A DNA stretch of 33,206 nt from Nonomuraea terrae (GCF_004348995.1 NZ_SMKQ01000085.1:1-33206), one strand, 5' to 3'; shown: positions 16,388 to 24,731, counted from the stretch's first letter. The notes: generated by a model not told the origin, from the sequence alone. A program made the numbers and translations.

Positions 16388-16400
16388 CTATTTACAGACA
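16388..16400 (+). promoter_or_regulatory. Inverted second copy of promoter element
   Basis: CTATTTACAGACA repeats, in opposite orientation, the 13 bp at 16311-16323 (TGTCTGTAAATAG), 64 bp away. It contains TTTACA and could be the -35 region of a rightward promoter for the MFS gene at 16901, but the -10 (TTAATT at 16414-16419) is weak. Alternatively it is a second half-site for the regulator. Confidence 0.4.
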
Positions 16401-16879
16401 TGTTGCGTCCAAATTAATTCCCACCTCAACCCCGGTACCCAGCCGACGTCCGACACCGGCGTCGGCCCTGCGGGGCGACCGCCGCACGCCGGCAGGTCTG
16501 GAGGAAGCGCATGCCCCGTCATCCCCCGCGCAGCGCACCCGCATCACCCCATGGAGCACCCGGCGAAGGGCTCCTGAGACCCGGCCCGACCTGATCGGGC
16601 GGCGGGCCAGGGCAACCTGAACGCGCCGGGCTCCACCTTCAGGCCCGCCACGGCGCCGGGGAACCGGCCGCATCTGATCATCACCACGTAGGGCGCGCGG
16701 CGTTCCGCCGCGTCCTCCACCCGTCATGCCCGCGAGAGCCGCGCGGACCGCTCGCGCGGCCGGGCCGGCGTGCCCCCGTCTCCTCACCATGCTCCGGGCC
16801 GTCGCCGCGGAGCCGATCAGCCCTACCCCGACGTCACTCATGCCGTCCGGCCACCCGCCGGGCGCGCAGTCGGCCACGG
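16401..16879. other. 0.48-kb leader region, no gene seen
   Basis: GC-rich sequence between the inverted promoter elements and the MFS gene. A 161-codon minus-strand frame and a plus-strand frame cross it, but both are arginine-, glycine- and proline-rich shadow-like translations without family features. It may be a long untranslated leader. Confidence 0.4.
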
Positions 16880-16900
16880 ATGTTCAAGGAGCCCCCCACC

Positions 16901-18283
16901 ATGGTCAGCGAGCGTGTCCCACCGCAGAGCGAGCCGACAACATCGAGCACCGAGGCGGCGGCCGGCCCTCCGGCGCATTCCAAGGTCATGGCCTGGGCCA
17001 TCACGCTCATGCTGCTCGCCTCCACCCTCATCGCCTATCTGGACAAGGCGATCCTCGGCCTGGTCGCCCAGCCCGTGATGGCCGACCTCGGGCTGAGCGC
17101 CGCCCAGTTCGGCAGCATCAGCACCGCCGCCAGCCTGCTCGGCCCGCTCGTGGCCCTGCTGTTCGCGGCCGTGGCCGACCGGCTGCCGCTCAAGGGCACC
17201 CTGTTCACGCTCGTCCTGATGTGGTCGCTGCTCCAGCTGCCGATCTTCTTCGCCGCCTCGGCCGGTCTGCTCATGGTGACCCGGCTCATGCTCGGCGCGG
17301 CCGAGGCTCCCGCCAACTCGGTGATGCACTCGATGGCGTACTCATGGTGGCCGAACGAGCGCCGCGGGCTGCCCGCGGCGCTGCTCACCACCGGAGCGTC
17401 GTTCGGCAAGCTGATCTTCGCCCCGATCATCGTCCTGATCATCGCCGCGTTCGGCTGGCAGTCCGGCTTCCTCAGCGTGGCCGTCATGGGCTTCATCTGG
17501 TGCCTCGGCTGGGCCTTCATCGGCAGGACCGGCCCGTACTCCGACCAGGTGACCCCGATCGCCAAAAACCCGCAGACCCCCGAGGACCCGACGGCCGGCA
17601 AGCGGGCTCCGCTGCGCTCCATCCTGCTGACCGGCACCTTCATCGGCTTTCTGGCGATCTTCGCCTCCGTCGGCATGTTGGTGTCGATCGTCATGACCTG
17701 GCTTCCGTCGTACTTCGAGGCCGGTCTTGGCTTCTCCGCGGTGACGGCCGGCTCGCTGTTCGGGGTGCCGAGCATCACTTCGGTGATCTTCCTGTTCCTG
17801 TACGGCGGGCTGGGCGACAGGGCGCTCAAGAACGGCGCGTCGTCCCGGGTGGTCCGCGTGCTGATCGGCGGCGGCCTGGCGGCGGCCGGCGGCCTGTGCC
17901 TGATGACCCTGCCGCTCGCCTCCGGCGTGGCGGTCCCCATGGCCTTGCTGATGCTCGGCTACGGCCTGTCCACGAGCATCTACGCCATCGCCAACCCGGC
18001 GCTCGCGCAGATCGCGCCGCCCGCGCAGCGCACCAGCGTCCTGTCGATCGGCCTGGCCGTGAGCGGCCTGCTCGGCGTGTCGGGGCCGGTCATCGCGGGC
18101 GTGGTCCTCGACGCCGCCACGGCTTCTGGCGCCCCGGCGGCCGAAGGCTACACCAGCGTGTTCATGCTGGCGGGAGGGATCGTCCTCATCGGCGGGGCGC
18201 TCTTCGCCCTGCTGGCGAACCCGGAGCGGGACGCCCTGAAGGTGGAGGCGGCCCGCGCCGCCCTCGCCGCCGACAAGCCCTGA
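16901..18283 (+). CDS. MFS transporter, anion:cation symporter-like
   Basis: A 460-residue, 12-TM MFS protein. The first helix reads AWAITLMLLASTLIAYLDKA, the motif A region is LFAAVADRLPLKG, and the second half contains MTWLPSYFEAGLGFS, all typical of the ACS family that takes up organic anions such as aromatic acids or dicarboxylates. ATG at 16901 was chosen because AAGGAG lies about 10 nt before it; ATG at 16880 is in frame but lacks a site. The stop is followed within 17 bp by the truncated biotin carboxylase fragment on the other strand. It may be an uptake system for an acid degraded by the CoA-dependent genes further right, but this is only suggested by proximity. Confidence 0.86.
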   Translation: MVSERVPPQSEPTTSSTEAAAGPPAHSKVMAWAITLMLLASTLIAYLDKAILGLVAQPVMADLGLSAAQFGSISTAASLLGPLVALLFAAVADRLPLKGTLFTLVLMWSLLQLPIFFAASAGLLMVTRLMLGAAEAPANSVMHSMAYSWWPNERRGLPAALLTTGASFGKLIFAPIIVLIIAAFGWQSGFLSVAVMGFIWCLGWAFIGRTGPYSDQVTPIAKNPQTPEDPTAGKRAPLRSILLTGTFIGFLAIFASVGMLVSIVMTWLPSYFEAGLGFSAVTAGSLFGVPSITSVIFLFLYGGLGDRALKNGASSRVVRVLIGGGLAAAGGLCLMTLPLASGVAVPMALLMLGYGLSTSIYAIANPALAQIAPPAQRTSVLSIGLAVSGLLGVSGPVIAGVVLDAATASGAPAAEGYTSVFMLAGGIVLIGGALFALLANPERDALKVEAARAALAADKP

Positions 18284-18299
18284 CCGCTCCCCCAGGCCC

Positions 18300-18368
18300 G
18301 CGGGAGGCCCGGATGACGCGTACGGCGATCTCACCGCGGTTGGCGACCAGCACCTTGCGCAGACTCAC
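18300..18368 (-). pseudogene. Acyl-CoA/propionyl-CoA carboxylase alpha (biotin carboxylase), 5' fragment
   Basis: GTG at 18368 opens a frame reading MSLRKVLVANRGEIAVRVIR, the characteristic N-terminus of biotin carboxylase subunits of actinobacterial acyl-CoA carboxylases (nearly 600 residues when complete). After about 23 codons (VIRASR) the similarity ends abruptly close to the MFS stop at 18283, and the rest of the gene is absent. The start overlaps the accE stop (GTGA), as in intact operons. Confidence 0.75.
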
Positions 18369-18559
18369 AGCTGTCCTCCAAGATTCCGTCTGGGTTCCCA
18401 CCAGCCGCGGGAACCTCTGACAAGAGGACGGCGCAACGCCCGCCGGGCGCGGGCGGGCCGCGGCGGGGGTTCCGCCCGGATCGGGCGCAGGGCGATGACG
18501 GGGCCGACGACGAGGGCGGCGAGTTCCTCCGGCGACGGGTCGCCCTTGGTCACGTTCAC
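18365..18559 (-). CDS. accE: Acyl-CoA carboxylase epsilon subunit
   Basis: A complete 64-residue frame. The N-terminus VNVTKGDPSPEELAALV matches the epsilon subunit signature of actinobacterial acyl-CoA carboxylases, and a basic linker and Trp-containing C-terminus (GSRGWWEP) follow. Epsilon bridges and activates the alpha and beta subunits. Its start overlaps the beta stop and its stop overlaps the alpha start, both through GTGA, so the local operon structure is preserved. Because both flanking genes are truncated it is orphaned and probably not functional here. Confidence 0.7.
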   Translation of the reverse strand: MNVTKGDPSPEELAALVVGPVIALRPIRAEPPPRPARARRALRRPLVRGSRGWWEPRRNLGGQL

Positions 18560-18831
18560 AGCGGGATGTTCCCGTGCTTCTTCGGTGGCAGGGCGTCGCG
18601 CTTGCCGCGCAGCAGGCGCAGCGCCAGGGTGACCTCGCGGCGGGTCTCGCTCGGCCGGATCATCGCGTCCACGTAGCCGCGCTCGGCCGCCAGGTACGGC
18701 GTCGCCAGGGTGTCCTCGTACGCGCGGACCAGCTCGGCCCGCAGCGCGTCCGGGTCGTCGGCGGCGGCCAGGCGCCTGCGGTGCAGGATGTTGACCGCGC
18801 CCTGGGCGCCCATGACCGCGATCTGCGCGGT
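18556..18831 (-). pseudogene. Acyl-CoA carboxylase beta (carboxyltransferase), 3' fragment
   Basis: The last 90 or so codons of an AccD/PccB-type carboxyltransferase: TAQIAVMGAQGAVNILHRR, AERGYVDAMIRPSETRREV and the nearly invariant C-terminus LPPKKHGNIPL. An intact subunit has about 520 residues, so more than 80% of the 5' part is missing. Homology stops at the 15-bp fold-back palindrome 18806-18840. Confidence 0.82.
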
Positions 18832-18840
18832 CATGGGCGC
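18806..18840. repeat. Perfect 15-bp inverted repeat at a gene junction
   Basis: GCGCCCATGACCGCG, 5-nt loop, CGCGGTCATGGGCGC. The left arm and loop belong to conserved beta-subunit sequence (AVMGA on the minus strand); the right arm continues into unrelated plus-strand coding sequence, also reading AVMGA. It marks the exact truncation point. Confidence 0.85.
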
Positions 18841-19161
18841 GCGTATCAGCGGGCTGTTCCGGGGGTTCGTGGGCGAGTGGCTGGGCGACTCCCCCGACGC
18901 CGGTCTGCGCGCCGAGCTCATGGAGGCCTCCGTGGTGAGCGCGCACAACCAGGTGCTGCGCGGCTGGCTGCGCGCCGGCGGCGCCCACGACCCGTCCGAG
19001 CCGCTCGACCACGCCCTCGGCTACGTCATCGCCACCTTCCGCCACGAACGACCTCAGGAGAACGGCGGGCAGGTCGTCGTCGCGACCTTCTCCCGCACGG
19101 CCTCCCCCAGGCCGTCATGGCCGCCGTCCGGCAGCACCTGGACTCCCGGCCTTCTTCGTGA
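18833..19161 (+). pseudogene. Broken gene remnant, possibly TetR C-terminal part
   Basis: From 18833 the plus strand has very strong coding-type third-position bias. It reads ISGLFRGFVGEWLGDSPDAG, then AHNQVLRGWLRAGG and DHALGYVIATF, resembling the helical C-terminal domain of a TetR-type regulator. There is no N-terminal helix-turn-helix and no proper start. Near 19048 the bias moves to another frame, which reads LLPHGLPQAVMAAVRQHLDS and stops at 19161. A frameshifted, 5'-truncated gene is the best explanation; the TetR assignment is weak. The end overlaps the MaoC gene on the other strand. Confidence 0.4.
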
Positions 19162-19990
19162 AGGTGCCGTGGTCGAGCACGACCCGGCCGGCCACCGTGG
19201 TCTGGAAGCGGCAGGTCTCGCCTTCGTCCCAGATGGCGACCGACAGTTCCTCGCCGGGCAGCACGGGAGAGGCGAAGCGCGCCGACATGGAGCCGAACGA
19301 GGCGGGGTCGGAGCCGCAGACGGTGTGCAGCAGCGCCCTGCCGGTGAAGCCGAACGTGCACAGGCCGTGCAGGATCGGACGGTCGAACCCGGCCTTCCCG
19401 GCGAGCCAGGGGTCGGAGTGCAGCGGATTGCGGTCGCCGCTCAGCCGGTACAGCAACGCCTGGTCGGGCCGGGTGCGGTAGGTGACCACGTGGTCCGGCT
19501 CGGTCTGCGGCCGCTGCCAGGTCACGGAGGCGCCGCGGTCGCCGCCGAAGCCTCCTTCGCCGCGGATGAAGATGCCGCTGCTGACTTCGGCGAGCACCTC
19601 TCCCGAGTCCTTGTCCGTGATGGTCGACTCCGTCGCGGCGATGGCGTGCCGCCCTTTGTCGTAGAAGCCGGCCACCCGGCTCCTGGTCACGGTGGCGCCC
19701 TCGACGGGCAGCACGCCGTGCAGGGTGATCGACTGTTCGGCGTGCAGCACCTGCGAGATGTCGAAGTCGCCGAGGGCGGGCATCGAGCCGGCGCCGCCGA
19801 TCATCACCGCGAAGGTGGGCAGCACCTGCTGGGTGACGTCGTGGGAGTTCTCCGTCGTGAACGACAACTCCGCCAGCGGATCTTCGCTCCCCGCTCCGAC
19901 GCCGAGCGCGTAGAGGATGGCGTCGGCCGAGGTCCATCGGCGGCCTTCGCCGTCCCATTCCTTGCCCACCAGGTCGAGGTTCAGCGCCAC
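19115..19990 (-). CDS. MaoC-type (R)-enoyl-CoA hydratase
   Basis: A 291-residue double hot-dog protein like the hydratase-2 domain of peroxisomal multifunctional enzyme type 2. The N-terminal half reads SADAILYALGVGAGSEDP; the C-terminal half carries the hydratase-2 motif YRLSGDRNPLHSDP (181-194) with catalytic Asp186 and His191. It hydrates trans-2-enoyl-CoA to (R)-3-hydroxyacyl-CoA in beta-oxidation. The GTG start at 19990 overlaps the upstream hydrolase stop by 10 bp, and AGGA lies 9 nt before it. It is the last gene of the SDR-ligase-LLM-hydrolase-MaoC operon. The last ten residues overlap the decayed gene on the other strand. Confidence 0.9.
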   Translation of the reverse strand: MALNLDLVGKEWDGEGRRWTSADAILYALGVGAGSEDPLAELSFTTENSHDVTQQVLPTFAVMIGGAGSMPALGDFDISQVLHAEQSITLHGVLPVEGATVTRSRVAGFYDKGRHAIAATESTITDKDSGEVLAEVSSGIFIRGEGGFGGDRGASVTWQRPQTEPDHVVTYRTRPDQALLYRLSGDRNPLHSDPWLAGKAGFDRPILHGLCTFGFTGRALLHTVCGSDPASFGSMSARFASPVLPGEELSVAIWDEGETCRFQTTVAGRVVLDHGTFTKKAGSPGAAGRRP

Positions 19991-21084
19991 GTGATCATTC
20001 CTTCCGGGAGTCGGGCCGGGCCGGTGCGTTCGTGCTGAGGGGCGGCTGCGAACCAGCGCACCGGGCTGCGCCCCTGCCTGCGGATGGCGCCGCGGGCCTC
20101 GAGGTGGTCCAGGTGTGACAGCGTCTCCCCGACCGCGCTGGTCAGCAGGAAACCGGAATACTCCGCCCAGTCGCGTGACCACGTGACCTGCGAGGCGATC
20201 TCCCACGCGGTCACACCGGGCGTGCCTGCCACCTGGTTGTGGATCTCCGCCAGCCGGCGATCATGGTGCGCCCTGACCGTGGCCGTGCGCGCTGCGATGC
20301 CGCGGAAGCGGTACTCGTGGCCCGGGAGAGCCTCGTACGCGTCGTGCTCCGGCAGCACGGTCAGGCTGTCGAGGTAGTCGCCGAGGGGATCGAGCGTGTC
20401 GTAGGCGTAGCCGCTGATGTTGGGGGTGATCCGGGGCAGCAGGTGGTCCCCGGTGAGGATCACGGCGTCGTCCGGGGAGACGAAGCACAGGTGGCCGGGC
20501 GTGTGACCGGGCGTCCACAACGCGCGGACGTCCCGGCCCGGAATGCGGGCGTCGTCACCGTGGCCGAGGAAGAAGTCGGCCTCCAGATCGGTCAGGCCGG
20601 TCGGTGTCATGGTGCCGCTCGCCCCGCTCGGCGGCGCGTCAGCGTCCGCGTCAGGGGGGATGCCGGCCGCGTCCCGCCAGCGGCGCGTCCTGGCCGCGCT
20701 CGTCTCCGTGTTCGCCTGCCGGCGCAGCGCCTCCTGCTCCGCCTCGTGCATCGCCACCCAGCAGCCGGACTTCTCGCGGACCCAGGACGCCAGCCCGTGG
20801 TGGTCGAGGTGGGCGTGGGTCACCAGCACGCCGGTCACGTCCTCGGGGCGGGCGCCGATCGTGGCGAGCCCCGCCGTGAGCGATTCGCCGCCGCCGTCGA
20901 AGGGCCAGCCGGGGTCCACGAGGGTCACTCCCGGCCCGCTCTCGAACGCGTAGCACAGCACGTAGCGCAGGGGGTTTCCCGTCATGGGCACCGGCAGCGA
21001 CCACAGCCCCGGCCGGACCCGCTCCACGGGAGGCAACGTCCGGCGCCGCCACGCCTCCAGTTGCAGACGCCCGGTGACCTCCAT
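19981..21084 (-). CDS. Metallo-beta-lactamase-fold hydrolase
   Basis: A 367-residue MBL-superfamily enzyme. The metal motif THAHLDHHG (His90, His92, Asp94, His95) is intact, and later ligands are visible in TPGHTPGHL, LTGDHLLP and LPGHEYRF. The C-terminal 100 residues form a helical extension (WSRDWAEYSGFLLTSAVGE) as in the LACTB2-like C-terminal winged-helix domain. Likely a hydrolase or thioesterase acting on an acyl-CoA or lactone intermediate; the substrate is inferred only from context. GAGGGGGG lies 6 nt before the ATG. The ATG lies one base after the LLM stop, and the stop overlaps the MaoC start, so it is firmly within the operon. Confidence 0.88.
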   Translation of the reverse strand: MEVTGRLQLEAWRRRTLPPVERVRPGLWSLPVPMTGNPLRYVLCYAFESGPGVTLVDPGWPFDGGGESLTAGLATIGARPEDVTGVLVTHAHLDHHGLASWVREKSGCWVAMHEAEQEALRRQANTETSAARTRRWRDAAGIPPDADADAPPSGASGTMTPTGLTDLEADFFLGHGDDARIPGRDVRALWTPGHTPGHLCFVSPDDAVILTGDHLLPRITPNISGYAYDTLDPLGDYLDSLTVLPEHDAYEALPGHEYRFRGIAARTATVRAHHDRRLAEIHNQVAGTPGVTAWEIASQVTWSRDWAEYSGFLLTSAVGETLSHLDHLEARGAIRRQGRSPVRWFAAAPQHERTGPARLPEGMITWR

Positions 21085-21085
21085 G

Positions 21086-22114
21086 TCAGCCCCCCTCGTC
21101 CCGATCCTGGAGCTCTGTCAGGGCCTTGCGGATCTCGGCCGCCGACATGCCCGGCGGCGGCTGGAGGTGGACCTGGTCGACCAGCTCCCCGAAGCGGCGG
21201 GAAACCTCCGCCGTCACCTCCGCCAGTGAGCCGCTCACGCAGAACGTGTCGAGGACCTCGTCGTCGACGAGGTCGGCCATCCGTTCCCAGCGGTCGGCCT
21301 CGGGACGGACCGACAACGCGTGCAGCCGCTCGTGCAGCTCCTCCCAGCCGTGCAGGGCGAGCACTCCCTTGTACGCCGGGGTGGAGCCGTAGAAGGCGAT
21401 CCGCCCGCGCAACATCTGCCGCTCGCGGTCCTCCTCCGCTCCGAAGACGTGCACGAACCCGGGACAGTGCACGGTCACCTCGGCCCGGTCACGACCGGCC
21501 CGCTCCAGGCCCTCCTCCAGGGCCGGGACGGTGACCTCCCGGAAGTACCGCTCGGTGCTGAAGCCGTGCGGGATCAGCCCGTCCGCCACCTCGCCGGCCA
21601 GCCGGGTCATGAGCGGGCCCACCGCGGCGAGGTGGATGGGCGGGTCGCCGTGGCCGTGCGGCGGCGGGCGGAACGTCGCCGTCATCAGCGTGTGCCGGTA
21701 GTACTCGCCTTCGTGCCGGACCTCCCGGCCGTTGTTCCAGTCGTCCCAGATCGCGCGCAGGGCCGTGACGTACTCACGCATCCGCGCCGCGGGATGACTC
21801 CAGGGCATGCCGAACCGGCGGGTGATGTGCGGCTTGGTCTGGGTGCCGAGGCCCAGGACGAAACGTCCCCCGGACAGCGACTGGAGGTCATGGGCGACGT
21901 ACGCGAGCGTCATCGGCGTGCGGGCGAACGCCACCGCGATCCCGGTCGTGAGCCGTATCCGGCTCGTCGCCGGGGCGGCCAGGGCGAGCGGCAGGAACGG
22001 GTCGTGATCGACCTCGGCGCTGGTGACGGCGTCGAAGCCGGCCTCTTCCGCCCATGCGGCGAACCTTCCGGCCGCTGCCAGCGGCGCGGCGCCGGCGTGA
22101 ACACCGACCTTCAT
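21086..22114 (-). CDS. LLM-class (F420-type) oxidoreductase
   Basis: A 342-residue luciferase-like TIM-barrel protein. Typical features: MKVGVHAGAAPLAAAG at the start, the SAEVDHDPFLPLALAA region, strand LTTGIAVAFARTPMTLA, and GRFVLGLGTQTKPH, all characteristic of mycobacterial-type F420-dependent enzymes. It probably uses F420 or FMN to oxidise or reduce a substrate in the cluster pathway; the cofactor is inferred from the subfamily. ATG at 22114 follows GAGGAGA at good spacing. It is preceded by the acyl-CoA ligase (25 bp) and followed immediately by the MBL hydrolase. Confidence 0.88.
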   Translation of the reverse strand: MKVGVHAGAAPLAAAGRFAAWAEEAGFDAVTSAEVDHDPFLPLALAAPATSRIRLTTGIAVAFARTPMTLAYVAHDLQSLSGGRFVLGLGTQTKPHITRRFGMPWSHPAARMREYVTALRAIWDDWNNGREVRHEGEYYRHTLMTATFRPPPHGHGDPPIHLAAVGPLMTRLAGEVADGLIPHGFSTERYFREVTVPALEEGLERAGRDRAEVTVHCPGFVHVFGAEEDRERQMLRGRIAFYGSTPAYKGVLALHGWEELHERLHALSVRPEADRWERMADLVDDEVLDTFCVSGSLAEVTAEVSRRFGELVDQVHLQPPPGMSAAEIRKALTELQDRDEGG

Positions 22115-22139
22115 GTCGCTTCTCCTCAACGGCTGGGGG

Positions 22140-23696
22140 CTATCGGCCGGCGTAGGCGTCACGGAGCCTGCGGCGCTGCAGCTTGCCGGTCTCCGTCCGC
22201 GGGAAGTCGGCCAGGAACTCGAACCGCCGGGGGATCTTGAACGAGGCCAGCCGCTCGGCGCAGTGGGCGCGCAGCGCCTCGGCCAGCTCGTCGCCGGGAA
22301 CCGCGTCCTCGGAGGGCTGGACGACAGCGAGCACGCTCTGTCCCCAGTCGGGGTCGGGGACCCCGATGACGGCGACGTCGGCGACGGCGGGATGCGTGAT
22401 GAGCTGCTGCTCGATCTCGGCGGGATAGATGTTCACGCCCCCGGAGATGATCAGGTCGGTACGCCGGTCGAGGAGGAACACGTAACCGTCCTCGTCGAAG
22501 TACCCGTAGTCGCCGACCGTGGCCAGGTCTCCGCGCCGGCTGGCGGCGGTCTTGACCGGGTCGTTGTTGTACTCGAAGCGGGGCCGCTCCCCCGGGATGC
22601 CGAAGTAGATCGTGCCCTCCGTCCCCGCAGGCACCTCCTTGCCGTCCTCGTCGAGGATCTTGACGATCGTGTTCGGCGCAGGCCGCCCCACCGTGCCCGG
22701 CTTGCGCAGCCACTCGTGCGAGCCCACCAGCGAGACGCCGCCCTCGGTGGCCGCGAGGTACTCCCACAGAACGGGCCCCAGCCACTCGATCATCTGCTGC
22801 TTGATGGCGACGGGGCACGGCGCGCCCGCGTGGATCACCGCCTCCAGGCTGGACAGGTCGTACTTCGACCGGACCTCCTCCGGCAGGCGCAGCATGCGGT
22901 GGAAGTGGGTCGGGACCATGTGGACGCTGGTCACCCGATGCCGTTCGAAGGCCCGCAACACGCCCTCGGGGTCGAATTTGCCCTGGATGACGACCGTGTG
23001 GCCGGCGTTCAGGTAGGCGTGGGCGTGCCCGGACGGGGCGGCGTGGTAGATCGGCGAGCACACCAGGTGCACGCCCGTGCCGAGGGTGACCTCGTAACGG
23101 GCGGCCAGCGCCACGTACGTCGCCTGGATCACCGGCTCCGGGGGAAGGTCAGGAAGGGCGGTGCGTACACCCTTGGGATTGCCGGTGGTGCCCGAGGTGT
23201 AGCCCATCACGCTGCCGAACCGGCGATCCGGCGGCGCGTCCGACGACTCCCCCTCGCCGAACGACTGGTACGGCCGCCACCCGTCCACCTCGCCGCCGAT
23301 CACGAACCGGTGCTCCGGCAGCGACTCGACGGGCAGCGTACGCGCCTGCTCGGCGTCCACGAGCACGGCCTTGGCCCCGGAGTCGCGGACGATGTAGAGC
23401 ATCTCCGCCGGGGTCAGCCGCCAGTTGACCGGGACGAAGTACATGCCGACCTGGCCGGTGGCCAGCATCATCTCCAGGTACTCGTGACCGTTGTGCACCG
23501 CCACGGCGACGGCGTCGCCGGTCGAGAGGCCGTGGGAGCGCAGGGCACGTGAGACGCGGTTGACCCGCGCCAGGAGCTCACCGAAGGTGAGCGCAGATCC
23601 GTCGGGATCGATGATGGCCCGCCGGCCGGGGTCGGCGGCGGCGATCTCGTAGAAGCTGATGGGTGCCATGGTCGAGTGATGAGTAGAGGACATCAT
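22140..23696 (-). CDS. Acyl-CoA synthetase (AMP-forming)
   Basis: A 518-residue member of the ANL adenylating superfamily, FadD/caiC-like. The P-loop motif A3 is YTSGTTGNPKG (166-176); A5 is YLAATEGG; A8 is LLDRRTDLIISGGVNIYP; the A10 lysine is at about 505 (ETGKLQR). It forms acyl-AMP and then acyl-CoA from a carboxylic acid, the entry step of the pathway. Tandem ATGs occur at 23696 and 23693, preceded by AGGAGA. It lies 120 bp downstream of the SDR gene with no obvious terminator between, so it probably shares that transcript. The acid it activates is unknown. Confidence 0.9.
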   Translation of the reverse strand: MMSSTHHSTMAPISFYEIAAADPGRRAIIDPDGSALTFGELLARVNRVSRALRSHGLSTGDAVAVAVHNGHEYLEMMLATGQVGMYFVPVNWRLTPAEMLYIVRDSGAKAVLVDAEQARTLPVESLPEHRFVIGGEVDGWRPYQSFGEGESSDAPPDRRFGSVMGYTSGTTGNPKGVRTALPDLPPEPVIQATYVALAARYEVTLGTGVHLVCSPIYHAAPSGHAHAYLNAGHTVVIQGKFDPEGVLRAFERHRVTSVHMVPTHFHRMLRLPEEVRSKYDLSSLEAVIHAGAPCPVAIKQQMIEWLGPVLWEYLAATEGGVSLVGSHEWLRKPGTVGRPAPNTIVKILDEDGKEVPAGTEGTIYFGIPGERPRFEYNNDPVKTAASRRGDLATVGDYGYFDEDGYVFLLDRRTDLIISGGVNIYPAEIEQQLITHPAVADVAVIGVPDPDWGQSVLAVVQPSEDAVPGDELAEALRAHCAERLASFKIPRRFEFLADFPRTETGKLQRRRLRDAYAGR

Positions 23697-23816
23697 GCGT
23701 CCCTCTCCTGTCGGCTGAACTTCGGTGACGATCCCCTCGACGCCTGGTCGCTCATGGCCGCCCGCGCGGATCACCCGAGCGCTTCCAGGCAACCCCCGTG
23801 TTCGTACGTCCTCAGC

Positions 23817-24731
23817 TCACGTGGGGAGCTGCCCCATGAAGATCGAGGGGTGCAGGCCGTCCGCCTTCGGGCGGAAGAACTTCGCGGCCTTGTCCGCGAG
23901 GTCCTGCAGGTCCCACAGCCCGTCGGAGCTGATGGTCTCCACGACCTCGGGGTTGTTCCAGAGTTTCACCTCGTGGCCGGACGCGCCGAGGGTGCGGCCC
24001 GACAGCCAGTCCGACTCGGTGCCGGCGAGGTAGGTGACGATCGGCGCGACGTTGTCCGGCGACATGAGCTCGGCGCCGGGGGAATCGCCGATCTTCTTCT
24101 CGTCCGGGACGGTGGCGGTCAGGCGGGTGGCGGCGCCGGGCGCGATGGCGTTCGCCGTCACGCCGTACCGGGCCAGGCCGTTGGCGAGGGACGCGGTCAG
24201 GCCGATGATGCCCATCTTCGCGGCGGCGTAGTTGGGCTGGCCGGGGGAGCCCTGCAGGGCCGAGTCGGAGGTGAAGTTGATGATCCGGTAGTGGCCGTCC
24301 GGGTTGCGCTGCTCCCGCCAGTAGGCGGCGGCGGGCTTGATGGTGCTGAAGTGGCCGCGCAGGTGCACCCTGATGACCGCGTCCCAGTCGTCGTCGGGCA
24401 GATTGAAGATCATCCGGTCGCGGAGGATGCCGGCGACGTTGACGACGACGTCGAGCTTCCCGTGATGCGCGACGGCCATCTCGACGAGGCGCCGGCCGGT
24501 CGCGGTGTCGGCGATGTCGCCCGCGTCCGCGACGGCCTGGCCGCCGAGGCCGTTGATCTCGTCGGCGATGTCCTGCGCGGGACCGGCGTCGCCGCCGCTG
24601 CCGTCCGGCTCGGCGCCGAGGTCGTTGAGTACGAGCTTTGCACCCTGCTGGGCGAACATGCGGCTGATGGACGCGCCGATGCCGCGGCCGGCACCGGTGA
24701 TGATGGCCACCCTGCCGTCGAGAGATCCCAT
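23817..24731 (-). CDS. SDR dehydrogenase, MFE-2 / 17beta-HSD4-like
   Basis: A 304-residue short-chain dehydrogenase. The NAD-binding motif TGAGRGIG is at 12-19, NVAG at 98-101, and the catalytic Ser (FTSDSALQG, about 155-157), Tyr168 and Lys172 (NYAAAKMG) are present. It resembles the dehydrogenase part of peroxisomal multifunctional enzyme 2, which oxidises (R)-3-hydroxyacyl-CoA; this fits with the MaoC partner in the same operon. The C-terminal 60 residues (WNNPEVVETISSDGLWDL) are also typical of that subfamily. It is the first gene of the leftward operon, with AAAGG 7 nt before the ATG and a KstR-like box about 95 bp upstream. Confidence 0.9.
   Translation of the reverse strand: MGSLDGRVAIITGAGRGIGASISRMFAQQGAKLVLNDLGAEPDGSGGDAGPAQDIADEINGLGGQAVADAGDIADTATGRRLVEMAVAHHGKLDVVVNVAGILRDRMIFNLPDDDWDAVIRVHLRGHFSTIKPAAAYWREQRNPDGHYRIINFTSDSALQGSPGQPNYAAAKMGIIGLTASLANGLARYGVTANAIAPGAATRLTATVPDEKKIGDSPGAELMSPDNVAPIVTYLAGTESDWLSGRTLGASGHEVKLWNNPEVVETISSDGLWDLQDLADKAAKFFRPKADGLHPSIFMGQLPT

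Noticed and set aside
16311..16400. Terminal inverted repeats of a tiny mobile element
   Set aside because: The 13-bp inverted copies each include a TTTACA -35 box and face outward as divergent promoter elements; no target-site duplication or transposase was seen.
16392..16877. 161-codon minus-strand frame in the leader region
   Set aside because: Low-complexity Arg/Gly/Pro translation, no RBS, no family resemblance; probably a GC-rich chance frame.
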